Source: CAZTTG01 sp964615935 (GTDB taxonomy: Bacteria > Planctomycetota > UBA1135 > GCA-002686595). From it: a stretch of DNA of 27,856 bases. Positions 7,309 through 15,720 of this stretch are shown here, piece after piece (the first letter of the stretch is position 1; each line of letters begins with the position of its first letter). The stretch is taken from positions 1 through 27,856 of the forward strand of contig CAZTTG010000085.1 of assembly GCA_964615935.1 (NCBI GenBank), written 5' to 3'. The notes under the pieces were generated by a model. It ran no database searches. It was given only the letters and a program-made list of their open reading frames with translations, and had not been told where the DNA came from. The position numbers and the translations under genes are program-made.

Positions 7309-9285
7309 TCAGGTGGTGGGGCTCATCGACTCCACGAGCTGATCGGGAGTCGCGACGGCGCCGAAGCGCTCCTTGAGCTCCAGCAGGCCGGAGCGCTGCT
7401 GCTTCAGGATCTCGAAGAGGCGCTGGGGAACGCCCTCCTCCTTGCCGTAGGCCTCGGTCTGCAGCTCGTTGCGCGCGAGGATGTTGTCGATGTACAGCGA
7501 GAACTGCTTGTCGTAGAGCTCACGGGGGTACTCCTTGTCGATGATCTCGCGGAACAGCTTGGCGAGGTCATCGAAGCGGGGGAGGTTGCCGATGGGGGTC
7601 TCGATGACCTCGACCTCGCCGTTGGCCAGCCGCTCGAGCCAGCCCAGCCACGCCTTGACGTCCTTCTTCTCGCCCAGGAGCTGCTTGCCGCTGCCCCCGC
7701 GCGCCTCGTTCGTCAGGAAGTAGTTGAGCCCGGCCAGGATCGGCTTCTTGCCCGCGGCGATGTCCGGGTTCCCGTAGAACTTGAACTGGGCGTCCATGTA
7801 GTCGCCCAGCGGGCCCGGGATGAAGGGGGCGTTGGCCCAGGGGGCGCGCTTGACGCCGCTGGCTCCCACCTCGGTGGCGGTGGCGGCCGACACGATGCAG
7901 GCGCCGATCACCACGCCCTCGTCGGAGCTGCGGGCCACCCACACCGGCGGCATGGTGTCGCTGTCGCGGCCGCTGTAGGTGAACACCCGCGTCACGACCC
8001 CGTCGGGGTTCTCGGTCTCGTTGGAGTAGTTGGGCAGGGCCTTGGCGCTGACGGTGCAGCGGGCGTTGGGGTGCGAGATGGGCACCTCCTTGCCCTTGGC
8101 GTCCTTCATGCCCTGGGTCCACTGGCCCTGGAAGTTGAAGCCCTTGCCGGGGTGCTCCTCGCCGCTCCCGGTCCAGTGCGGGGTGCCGCTCTCGTCGATC
8201 AGCACGTTGGACCAGATGACCTCGGCCTTGGGGTTGCGCAGGAGGTCCATCAGGTACGGGTCGCCCTCCCAGTTCACGTCCGCGACGATCCCGAAGATGC
8301 CGCATTCGGGGTTGATCGAGCGGATACTGCCGTCCGCGGCGATCCACATCTGGGCCAGGTCGTCGCCCACGAACTGGTTGCCGGCCATGGCCGTGGTGGT
8401 CTTGCCGCAGCCGCTGGGGGCCGCGCCGCAGAACCAGGTGACGCGGCCGCCGGGGCCGTCGATGCCGGTGATGAACATGTGCTCGGAGAGCTGCTTGCCG
8501 CCGCCCTCGTAGACCGACTTGTCCACGGTGAAGCGGTGGTTGCCCTTCTTCATGAGCAGGGTGTTGCCGGCATAGGTGCAGAACATGCTGTAGGTGGTCC
8601 ACCAGCTCCGGTCCATGAAGACCCGCGCGTTGGGGAGGTCCTCCAGCCGGTTGGGCCCCTCGCTGTGGATGTTGGCGTAGAAGTGGCCCAGCTTGCCCAC
8701 CTGCTCGTTGAAGGCCTCGAAGGCGCAGCGATACAGGATGTTGGCGCTGTGCATCACGTAGGCCGAGCTGGTCAGCTCCAGCGCCGGGTTGGAGGCCGGG
8801 GAGCCGACGGGGCCGCGGATGTAGAAGCCGATCAGCATGGTGCGGCCCTTCATGATGCCGCCCATCTTCACCCGGACCTCTTCCATGGCCTCGTCGCGGA
8901 GCATCTTCTTGCCCAGCGAGCTGGAGGCCTCGCCCTCGTTCACGATGTAGAACGTGCGGTCGACGATCCGACCCTGCTCGTCCTTGAGGTCGTAGTGGAT
9001 CGTGTGGTCCTTCATGGGCAGCTCTTTTTCCTCGCCCTGCTCGAGGGCCAGCTTGCGCACGAGTTCCCGATCCGCCTCGGAGCCGGTGTTGACGAAGCAC
9101 CTGTCCGGATCACAGAGGGCGATCGCGTTGGCGATCTTGAGGAGCACTTCCTCGTTGGTGATCGTCTTGATCCGGGCGAGCTGCTCCGAATCCATCTTGC
9201 TCTCGAAGAGCTCCATCGCCGCGCCGACGGTCAGGACGTTTCCGATCTCGGTGGCGATGTCCTGTCCCTTTTTCCTCTCCAGCAT
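7309..9285 (-). CDS. pckG: Phosphoenolpyruvate carboxykinase, GTP type
   Basis: The 658-residue cytoplasmic enzyme converts oxaloacetate + GTP to PEP + CO2 + GDP (gluconeogenesis or anaplerosis). Recognisable GTP-PEPCK features are the nucleotide P-loop with its reactive cysteine, APSGCGKTTTAM (C293, K295; canonical PSACGKTN), the FVGDDLA metal/loop segment that follows, SINPECGIFGIV, and the guanine-site-like region around WANAPFIPGP. The P-loop lysine falls close to its position in characterised GTP enzymes. The protein is somewhat longer than the usual ~600-620 residues. The start is ATG at 9285, preceded by a near-ideal AGGAGG; the same frame is open ~37 codons further up, but that part is unlike PEPCK and overlaps the promoter. 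It is transcribed alone from a sigma70-like promoter at 9367-9395 and ends at a strong hairpin. Confidence 0.93.
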   Translation of the reverse strand: MLERKKGQDIATEIGNVLTVGAAMELFESKMDSEQLARIKTITNEEVLLKIANAIALCDPDRCFVNTGSEADRELVRKLALEQGEEKELPMKDHTIHYDLKDEQGRIVDRTFYIVNEGEASSSLGKKMLRDEAMEEVRVKMGGIMKGRTMLIGFYIRGPVGSPASNPALELTSSAYVMHSANILYRCAFEAFNEQVGKLGHFYANIHSEGPNRLEDLPNARVFMDRSWWTTYSMFCTYAGNTLLMKKGNHRFTVDKSVYEGGGKQLSEHMFITGIDGPGGRVTWFCGAAPSGCGKTTTAMAGNQFVGDDLAQMWIAADGSIRSINPECGIFGIVADVNWEGDPYLMDLLRNPKAEVIWSNVLIDESGTPHWTGSGEEHPGKGFNFQGQWTQGMKDAKGKEVPISHPNARCTVSAKALPNYSNETENPDGVVTRVFTYSGRDSDTMPPVWVARSSDEGVVIGACIVSAATATEVGASGVKRAPWANAPFIPGPLGDYMDAQFKFYGNPDIAAGKKPILAGLNYFLTNEARGGSGKQLLGEKKDVKAWLGWLERLANGEVEVIETPIGNLPRFDDLAKLFREIIDKEYPRELYDKQFSLYIDNILARNELQTEAYGKEEGVPQRLFEILKQQRSGLLELKERFGAVATPDQLVESMSPTT

Positions 9286-9366
9286 GTTTTCCTCCTGGGT
9301 TCGGCTCCAAGGGCTTGGACCGAGGCGTCGGCACGGGGTCCACGTCCTCCAAATAATAGGGGAAAA

Positions 9367-9395
9367 ACTATATCCCTCCCCCCGGCCACTGTCCA
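9367..9395 (-). promoter_or_regulatory. sigma70-like promoter of the PEPCK gene
   Basis: On the minus strand TGGACA (9395-9390) is followed after exactly 17 bp by TATAGT (9372-9367), 5/6 matches to both consensus boxes. It lies in a locally AT-rich patch and would give a leader of about 75 nt ending in AGGAGG before the ATG at 9285. Confidence 0.6.
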
Positions 9396-10046
9396 CCGGG
9401 GTCGGTGGGAATGCCGGCCGGGGAATCGCGCGCGCGGGCCCTCGTAGGTGGCCCTTCCCACCTCCTCGCCGGAGCGCGCTCGGGCGCCCGCCATCCGCGC
9501 CCGACGGCCGGCCTTCGCCGGGGCCTTCCCGGCCCTCGTCCCGGCTCGATCCCGAGCCCGCTCGGCCCGTCTCGCGCGACCGGCGCGCCGCCGGGAGCGC
9601 GGGGCCCGATCGCGCTCCCCGCGGACCTCGGCGAGCCCGCCCTCAGCTCCCCCGCGGAGCCGGCCGCCGACCGCCGCCCCGTCGTCGGGCGAGCCCTCTG
9701 GGCGCCCCGGGGCCCGTGCGGCCTCCCCGAAGGCGGGACTTCCCCGGCTTCCGGCTCCCCCCCACCAGGCCATCGACGCCCGCAAATCCCTTCGACCCAA
9801 GGGGTTGTGCCACTGCTCGAGCTCGGGGTTCCCAGGGTCCCCCCTTCCCTGGAGTCCAGCTCATGCATTATTTTGCCGATGTTGTCGGGTCGAGAGACCG
9901 GACCACGCGCCGTTGCCGAAGCCGAGCGACGCCCGGGGGGGCGGAGATCGAGCCTGGGGAGGGGGTGTGGCTGGCCTCGCAGATCCCGGCGGGACGAGCA
10001 AAGGACCGCCCCCCCCTGGAGATGAAGCTACTTCCGAGGCTGCGCC
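9396..10046. other. Intergenic region between divergent genes, no supported gene
   Basis: This ~650-bp stretch separates the PEPCK promoter from the dehydrogenase gene at 10047. It is extremely GC-rich from 9400 to ~9780. The open frames there are Arg/Pro/Gly-rich, lack ribosome sites and look like composition artefacts. A short AT-rich patch at ~9862-9882 is the only promoter-like place for the plus-strand operon, but I could not assign convincing -35 and -10 boxes. No tRNA-like or terminator-like structure is evident. Confidence 0.5.
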
Positions 10047-11333
10047 GTGTTTGAGGACCTCGTTCAGCGAGAGGAAGCCGGGCAGCCGATCCGGGTGGCC
10101 CTCATCGGGGCCGGCAGCATGGGAGTGGGCATCGCCTGGCAGGTGGGACACACCCCCGGGATGAAGCTGGTCTCGGTGACCGACATCGACCTCGACGCCG
10201 CCACCCGGGCGGCCGAGGCCTACGGGGCGCCCTTCGGGGTCGTCGGGCCGGATGATGCCTGGCCCCCGCGCGATCACGTGCTGGTCAGCCGGGAGCCCTT
10301 CTTCCTGCCCGATCGCATCGAGGAGCTGGGCGTCGACGTCCTGGTCGAGTCCACGCCCACCATCGGCTTCGCGGCCCAGGCCTGCCTGGCCGCCATCGAG
10401 AAGAAGGTCCACGTCGTCCTGATGAACGCCGAGGTGGACCTGGCCCTGGGACCCCTGCTGCACCGGGCGGCCACCCGGGCCGGCGTGGTGGTCACCAGCG
10501 ACGCCGGCGACCAGCACGCCGTGCTGGGCCGGATGATCGACGAGATCCGGCTGTGGGGCTTCCGGATCGCGATGGCGGGGAACATCAAGGGCTTCCTGGA
10601 CCGCTACGCCACCGCCGAGTCGCTGGCCCACGAGGCGGCGATCCGCAACCTGAACCCGGTCCAGTGCTGCGCCTACACCGACGGCACCAAGCTGGGGGTG
10701 GAGATGGCCCTCATCTCCAACGCCAAGGGCCTGCGCCCCTGGGTGCCGGGCATGGAGGGTCCGGCGGCGGCCAACGTGCAGGACGTCTTCCAGCACTTCG
10801 ACTTCACCCGCTATGGCGAGCAGGGCGTGGTGGACTACATCCTGGGCGCCGAGCCCGGCGGGGGCGTCTTCGTGGTGGGGCACTGCGACGACCCCCTGCA
10901 GGCCGAGTACCTGAAGTACTACAAGATGGGCGACGGCCCCTTCTACCTCTTCTACCGCCCCTACCACCTGTGCCACCTGGAGACCACCCGGGCGATCGCC
11001 AAGGCGGCGCTCTTCGGCCGATCCGTCATGGTTCCCACCCACGGGTGCCAGGCGGACGTCTACGCCTACGCCAAGCGGCCCATCGAGGCCGGGGAGGAGA
11101 TCCCCCACGCGATCGGCGGTGACCAGCTCTACGGGCTGGTGGACGCCTGCGCCGACGCCGACCGCAAGGGCTTGGTTCCGGTCACCGTGCTGGAGAACGA
11201 GGAGGGTGTCTGCCCGAGCGTCAAGCGGGCCATGGAGCGCGACGAGCCCCTGAGCTGGGACGACGTGGAGCTCCCCGACACCTACCAGCTCAGCCTGTTC
11301 CGCGAGCAGCAGGGCATGCTGGACCGAGGCTGA
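10047..11333 (+). CDS. Homoserine-dehydrogenase-like NAD(P) oxidoreductase with C-terminal SAF domain
   Basis: The 428-residue protein begins with a Rossmann fold (VALIGAGSMGVGIA, about residues 17-30) and has the layout of the uncharacterised COG4091 'predicted homoserine dehydrogenase' group: a TSDAGDQHAV segment, the PVQCCAYTDGTKLG region, and a C-terminal SAF-like part (AYAKRPIEAGEEI ... IGGDQLYGLV). Homologues are found with sugar, sugar-acid and antibiotic genes; true homoserine dehydrogenase activity is unlikely. The start is GTG at 10047; no strong ribosome site is visible. It is first in a three-gene run: the FAD oxidoreductase begins 3 bp after its stop, and the crotonase overlaps that gene. 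It probably oxidises or reduces a carbonyl or hydroxyl on a small polyol or sugar-derived substrate (inference). Confidence 0.8.
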   Translation: MFEDLVQREEAGQPIRVALIGAGSMGVGIAWQVGHTPGMKLVSVTDIDLDAATRAAEAYGAPFGVVGPDDAWPPRDHVLVSREPFFLPDRIEELGVDVLVESTPTIGFAAQACLAAIEKKVHVVLMNAEVDLALGPLLHRAATRAGVVVTSDAGDQHAVLGRMIDEIRLWGFRIAMAGNIKGFLDRYATAESLAHEAAIRNLNPVQCCAYTDGTKLGVEMALISNAKGLRPWVPGMEGPAAANVQDVFQHFDFTRYGEQGVVDYILGAEPGGGVFVVGHCDDPLQAEYLKYYKMGDGPFYLFYRPYHLCHLETTRAIAKAALFGRSVMVPTHGCQADVYAYAKRPIEAGEEIPHAIGGDQLYGLVDACADADRKGLVPVTVLENEEGVCPSVKRAMERDEPLSWDDVELPDTYQLSLFREQQGMLDRG

Positions 11334-11336
11334 TCC

Positions 11337-12791
11337 TTGTCCGGAGCGACCCCCGATCCCTCCCCCCCGAGGATCGTCGTCCTCGGCGCCGGCGTCGCCG
11401 GCCTGTACGCCGGCCGCGTCCTGGCCGAGGCGGGGGCCGAGGTGACCGTGGTGGAGAAGGAGCCCATCCTCGGCGGCCTGGCGGCCAGCTACCAGCAGAA
11501 CGGCAACGCCTACGACCTGGGGGTGCACCACCTCCACGGCCACGACCCCGAGATCCTGCAGGACATCCAGCGCCTCTTCGCCGACGAGCTCAACTCGGTG
11601 CGCAAGTCGGCCAAGATCCGCTTCGGCAAGGGCTACCGCTCCTACCCGCTGAAGTTCTTCGACCTCCTGACCGGGGTCCCGGCCTGGTTCCTGGTCCGCG
11701 CCGTGACGGCGATGGTCCTGCAGCAGAGCCGCAACAAGATCTCGACCCGGGAGCCCAAGAACGCCGAGGAGGCGCTCATCCAGCTCTACGGGCGCCCGCT
11801 CTACGAGTACTTCTTCCGCGACTTCACCGAGAGCTACTGGGGCTTCCCCACCAGCCACCTGTCGGCCGAGTTCATCCGCGCCAAGATGCCGCGCCTGAGC
11901 GCCATCGACATGGCCAAGCGGGCCCTGGCGAAGCTGGGCCTGGCGCGGGTGAAGGAGGACGCGGTCGCCAGCGCCACCGCCGAGGAGATCCTCTACTACG
12001 GCTCCGGCGGCGCCGGCGAGCTCCCCGCCACCCTGGCCCGCTTCGTCACCGAGCGGGGCGGGCGCGTGCTGACCGAGAGCCCGGTGGTCGCCCTGGAGCG
12101 GGACGGCACCCGCGTGACGGCGGTCCACTGCCGCCGGGGATCCGAGGCCCTGCGCCTGCCGTGTGACCGGTGCATCTCCACCATCCCCATCCCCGATCTG
12201 TGCCGCGCCCTCGAGCCGGCCGCGCCGGAGGAGGTCCTGGCCGCCGCCGGGAAGCTCCAGTACAAGTCCCTGGCGGTCATCAGCTTTCTGGTGACGCGCA
12301 CGCCGCTCCTGCCGGCGCTGTACGTCCACTTCCGCAACCGGATGTTCCACCGCGCCTCGGAGCCGCGCCTCAGCGGGCTGCGGGTCTCGCCCGAGGGACA
12401 CAGCATCCTGGTCCTGGAGACCACCTGCGACGTGGGCGACGAGCGCTGGCGGGGCGATCCCTCGATCATCGAGCAGGCCATCCAGGACCTGGAGAAGGAC
12501 CGCATCCTGCGCCGCGAGGAGATCGTGGACACCCACCACGGCCGCTACCAGCACGCCTATCCGATCTTCGACATCGGCTTCGAGGACCGCAAGAAGACCC
12601 TGCTCGACTTCCTGGACGGCTTCGAGAACCTCGAGTCCACCGGCGCCCAGGGGACCTTCACCTATCCCAGCATGCACGGTGCGATGCGGCTGGCGGCCGG
12701 GGCGGCCGAGACGGCCCTGCAGATGGCTCGCGCCGAGCAGAGCCCCTGGAAGGGCCAGCCCCCCTCGGTGCAGACGCCCGCCTGCGGATGA
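11337..12791 (+). CDS. FAD-dependent oxidoreductase/mutase, UGM- or HemG-like
   Basis: The 484-residue protein opens with a dinucleotide-binding motif, VVLGAGVAGL (G17, G19, G22), and the acidic ribose ligand E40 in VVEKEPILGG, giving FAD binding. The following segment with DLGVHHLHGHDPEI resembles the GxH substrate loops of UDP-galactopyranose-mutase and protoporphyrinogen-oxidase relatives. The C-terminal YPSMHGAMRLAAGAAETALQ is the usual final FAD contact region. The same general type is encoded at 23080-24498, but the two are distant paralogues. The start is TTG at 11337, three bases after the upstream stop, with GAGG seven bases before it. The end overlaps the crotonase start as ATGA, so translation is coupled. 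In surface-glycan loci such proteins usually act on nucleotide sugars or lipid-linked intermediates; substrate unknown. Confidence 0.8.
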   Translation: MSGATPDPSPPRIVVLGAGVAGLYAGRVLAEAGAEVTVVEKEPILGGLAASYQQNGNAYDLGVHHLHGHDPEILQDIQRLFADELNSVRKSAKIRFGKGYRSYPLKFFDLLTGVPAWFLVRAVTAMVLQQSRNKISTREPKNAEEALIQLYGRPLYEYFFRDFTESYWGFPTSHLSAEFIRAKMPRLSAIDMAKRALAKLGLARVKEDAVASATAEEILYYGSGGAGELPATLARFVTERGGRVLTESPVVALERDGTRVTAVHCRRGSEALRLPCDRCISTIPIPDLCRALEPAAPEEVLAAAGKLQYKSLAVISFLVTRTPLLPALYVHFRNRMFHRASEPRLSGLRVSPEGHSILVLETTCDVGDERWRGDPSIIEQAIQDLEKDRILRREEIVDTHHGRYQHAYPIFDIGFEDRKKTLLDFLDGFENLESTGAQGTFTYPSMHGAMRLAAGAAETALQMARAEQSPWKGQPPSVQTPACG

Positions 12792-13588
12792 TGTTCGAGG
12801 ACATCGAGCTCGAGATCGACGAGGGCGGCATCGCCCGCATCCTGCTGAACCGCCCCGAGCAGCGCAACGCGATGACGCCCGCGATGGGCGAGGAGGTGGC
12901 CGAGGCCGTGCGGCGCATCGACGCGGACGAGCGGGTCCGCGTCGCCGTCATCCGGGGCGCCGGCCGGGCGTTCTGCGCCGGGGCCGACCTCGGCAGGCTG
13001 GCGCGCGAGGCGGGCCTGGACTCCGGTCGCTCGGGGAGCGACGGCCTCGGCGGCGAGGTCGAGTTCTACCGGCGCTTCCTCTCGATCTCCTCCCTGCGCG
13101 TGCCGACGATCGCGGCCATCAACGGGCACGCCATCGGCGCCGGGCTGTGCCTGGCCCTGGGAGCCGACCTGCGCGTGATGCACGAGCGCGCCCGGGTGGG
13201 GATGACCTTCGTGCGGCTGGGCATCCACCCCGGCATGGGCGGCACCTGGAACCTGCCCCGCCTGGTGGGACCGGCCCGGGCCGCCGAGCTCCTCTACACC
13301 GGCCGGCTGGTGGACGCCGCCGAGGCCGCCGCCATCGGCCTGGTGAACCGCGTGGCGGGCGAGGACTTCGACGAGGTGGTGGAGGGACTGGCCGCCGAGA
13401 TCCGCGACGCCGCCCCGGTGGCGGTGAGGGCGGTCAAGGAGACGCTGCGCGGCGCCTGCGAGCGCACCCTGGAGGAGGCCCTCCTGGCGGAGAGCCGCGC
13501 GCAGGCGATGACCTTCCGCACCCGGGACGCCGCGGAGGGGCTGTCGGCCATCCTGGAGAAGCGGAAGCCCGGCTTCGAGGGGCGCTGA
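12788..13588 (+). CDS. Crotonase-superfamily protein lacking both canonical catalytic glutamates
   Basis: The 266-residue protein is a clear enoyl-CoA hydratase/isomerase family member: LNRPEQRNAM near the N-terminus, oxyanion-hole segment AFCAGADL (61-68), NGHAIGAGLCLA (112-123) and LGIHPGMGGTW (144-154). Aligned by eye with rat mitochondrial hydratase, the two catalytic glutamates (E144, E164) correspond to C121 and F141, so ordinary hydration chemistry is not expected. CoA thioester binding and oxyanion stabilisation may remain, as in superfamily decarboxylases, isomerases or hydrolases. The start is ATG at 12788, overlapping the previous gene by 4 nt (ATGA); a second ATG follows at once. 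Third in the operon with the SAF-dehydrogenase and FAD protein. It converges on the amidotransferase gene with a 34-bp gap. Confidence 0.88.
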   Translation: MMFEDIELEIDEGGIARILLNRPEQRNAMTPAMGEEVAEAVRRIDADERVRVAVIRGAGRAFCAGADLGRLAREAGLDSGRSGSDGLGGEVEFYRRFLSISSLRVPTIAAINGHAIGAGLCLALGADLRVMHERARVGMTFVRLGIHPGMGGTWNLPRLVGPARAAELLYTGRLVDAAEAAAIGLVNRVAGEDFDEVVEGLAAEIRDAAPVAVRAVKETLRGACERTLEEALLAESRAQAMTFRTRDAAEGLSAILEKRKPGFEGR

Positions 13589-13622
13589 TCCCGCGCCCGC
13601 GGCCCCGCCGGCGCCGGAGCCC

Positions 13623-15524
13623 CTACCAGAGCTTCTGCTTGTCGATGAAGATCATGTGCCAGAGCTCCAGGATCACCAGCGACATGACCTGCTTCAGGCA
13701 CAGGAACTCGCGGGACTCCATCCGCTGCACCAGCTCGCTCACCTTCGCCGGATCGAAGGTGCCGCGGCGCCGGACCTGCTCCTCGTTCAGGGTCAGGCGG
13801 ATCAGCTCGCGGACGTTGGGGTGCTCGTAGAAGTACTCCATGGGCAGGAAGAAGGGGTTCTTCGGCCGCCGGACCACCTCGGGCGGCAGGAGCTTCCGGG
13901 CCAGCCGGCGCTCGATCACCTTGTCCTGCATGCGGCTGGTCTTCAGGTGCGGGGGCATGCGGAAGGCCAGCTCGATCAGCTCGTGATCCAGGAAGGGCAG
14001 CCGGATCTCGAGGGAGTGGGCCATGGTGTTCTTGTCGTCGCGGATGATGGCCCAGTCCTGCAGCCACTCGTCGTACTGCAGCTTCAGCAGGCGGTCCAGG
14101 AAGCGCCCGCCGCGGTCGCGGACGGGGGGCATCCAGCTCAGGCCGGCGTGCTCCCGCATCCCGCCCGAGTACAGCTCGCGCCGCTCCTCCAGCTCGAAGA
14201 GCGTCCTCAGGGAGACGTAGTTGTGGAAGAGGTCGCGCTCGGAGTAGTGAGCCAGGAAGTCCACCAGCCGCGCCTTGCCGCGGCTGCCGAGGTAGGCGGG
14301 GAACTGGAAGAAGCGATCCAGCAGCCGCACCGGCGTGGCCCGCAGCAGCGGCATGGCGACGGCGCGGTGCAGCGCGCCCGGCACCAGGCGGCGGTAGCGC
14401 TCGGTGAGCTGGATCAGCTTGTGGAAGGAGTAGCCGGCGAACATCTCGTCCGCCCCCAGCCCCCCCAGCACCACCTTCACGTGCTGGCTGGTGGCCTCGG
14501 CCAGCTTGTGGAAGGCGATCACCAGGGCGTCGCCCACCGGGCGGTCCATGTGCCAGACGATCTGCGGCAGGCGGTCGAAGTCCTCGGGCGTGCAGTAGAC
14601 CTCGTGGTGCTGGGTGCCCAGGAGGCGCGCGGTCTCGGCCGCCTCGGCGGTCTCGTCCACGTTCGAGTGGAAGCCGATGGAGAAGGTGTTCACCCGGTCG
14701 CTGTGACGGCACATGGCGGCCGCGATCAGGCTCGAGTCCACCCCCGCGCTGAGGTAGGCCCCCACCGGCACGTCGCTGCGCATGGTCAGGCGGATGGCCT
14801 CGAAGAACTTCTCCTCGAGCTGCTCCAGGTACTCGCCGTCGGAGAGGTAGTCGCCCTCCCACAGGGGGACGTCCCAGTAGCGCTCGATGGCGATCTGGCC
14901 GTCCCGGCTCCGCCGCAGGTAGTGCGCGGCGGGCAGGGTCCGGACGCCGGCGAACATGGTCTGGGGCTCGGGCACGTAGCGCAGGGCCAGGAAGGCGTCC
15001 ACCGCCGGGAGGTTGCAGCGGCGCTCGACCCGCTCCGACTCGAGGATGGCCTTGACCTCCGAGGCGAAGATCAGGGCGCCGCTCTCGGACCACAGGTAGA
15101 GGGGCTTCTGCCCGCAGCGGTCCCGCGCCAGGATCAGCTCGCCGGCCTTCAGGTCCCAAAGGGCGAAGACGAACATCCCGTTGAAGCGCTGCAGGCACTC
15201 GATCCCCCACTCCTCGAAGGCGTGGACGATGACCTCGGTGTCGCAGCGGGTCCGGAAGGCGTGTCCCCGCTCGCGGAGCTCCTCCATGAGCTCCACGTAG
15301 TTGTAGATCTCCCCGTTGAAGCAGACGACCAGGCTCTCGTCCTCGTTGTAGATCGGCTGCCAGCCGCCCTCGAGGTCGATGATCGACAGGCGCCGGTTGC
15401 CCATGGACAGGCCCGGCTCGCTGAAGAAGCCCTCGCCGTCCGGCCCGCGGTGCCGGATGACGTCGGTCATCCTCTTCAGCAGCCCGGGCTCCTCGAAGCC
15501 CGCGAATCCGACGATCCCGCACAT
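13623..15524 (-). CDS. asnB: Asparagine-synthase-type glutamine amidotransferase
   Basis: The 633-residue protein begins MCGIVGF, so C2 becomes the N-terminal nucleophile of a class II glutaminase domain (with RHRGPDGEG and FNGEIYNY, about residues 1-215). A synthetase domain with the ATP pyrophosphatase loop LSAGVDSSLIAA and GGLGADEMFAGY follows. Family members use glutamine ammonia and ATP to make an amide, classically Asn from Asp. Paralogues of about this length in exopolysaccharide loci are thought to amidate sugar acids or other carboxylates. Context (sugar aminotransferase opposite, glycosyltransferase beyond) favours the latter, but housekeeping asparagine synthesis cannot be excluded. 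The ATG at 15524 has GGAGG seven bases upstream and is fixed by the invariant Cys. It is divergent from the aminotransferase across a 196-bp spacer. Confidence 0.9.
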   Translation of the reverse strand: MCGIVGFAGFEEPGLLKRMTDVIRHRGPDGEGFFSEPGLSMGNRRLSIIDLEGGWQPIYNEDESLVVCFNGEIYNYVELMEELRERGHAFRTRCDTEVIVHAFEEWGIECLQRFNGMFVFALWDLKAGELILARDRCGQKPLYLWSESGALIFASEVKAILESERVERRCNLPAVDAFLALRYVPEPQTMFAGVRTLPAAHYLRRSRDGQIAIERYWDVPLWEGDYLSDGEYLEQLEEKFFEAIRLTMRSDVPVGAYLSAGVDSSLIAAAMCRHSDRVNTFSIGFHSNVDETAEAAETARLLGTQHHEVYCTPEDFDRLPQIVWHMDRPVGDALVIAFHKLAEATSQHVKVVLGGLGADEMFAGYSFHKLIQLTERYRRLVPGALHRAVAMPLLRATPVRLLDRFFQFPAYLGSRGKARLVDFLAHYSERDLFHNYVSLRTLFELEERRELYSGGMREHAGLSWMPPVRDRGGRFLDRLLKLQYDEWLQDWAIIRDDKNTMAHSLEIRLPFLDHELIELAFRMPPHLKTSRMQDKVIERRLARKLLPPEVVRRPKNPFFLPMEYFYEHPNVRELIRLTLNEEQVRRRGTFDPAKVSELVQRMESREFLCLKQVMSLVILELWHMIFIDKQKLW

Positions 15525-15662
15525 GTCGAAGCCTCCGCGCCGGCGGAGGATGCAGAGCAGAGCAAAGAGCGCTCGCGCCGTCCAGCGCGCTCGGCGGGCG
15601 ATGCGCACCGGCGCAGGCCGTCCCAGCCGGGGGACCGGGGCGACCGGTCGGACAGGCGGCTC

Positions 15663-15690
15663 TTGACAACGGCCGATAGGATCCTCGAAT
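15663..15690 (+). promoter_or_regulatory. sigma70-like promoter of the aminotransferase gene
   Basis: A perfect TTGACA (15663-15668) is followed after 16 bp by TCGAAT (15685-15690; 4/6 to TATAAT). The predicted start is 20-25 nt before the TTG codon at 15721. The remaining spacer to the divergent gene (15525-15662) holds no other recognisable signal. Confidence 0.5.
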
Positions 15691-15720
15691 CTCCCGCCCG
15701 TCGGATCCGGGTCCCCTCCC

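Noticed and set aside
9368..9868. Open frames on both strands in the 9.4-9.9 kb spacer
   Set aside because: They are Arg/Pro/Gly-rich, without ribosome sites or family features, and overlap the PEPCK promoter.
9862..9882. Promoter for the operon starting at 10047
   Set aside because: The AT-rich patch is suggestive, but no pair of boxes with acceptable spacing matched well on the plus strand.
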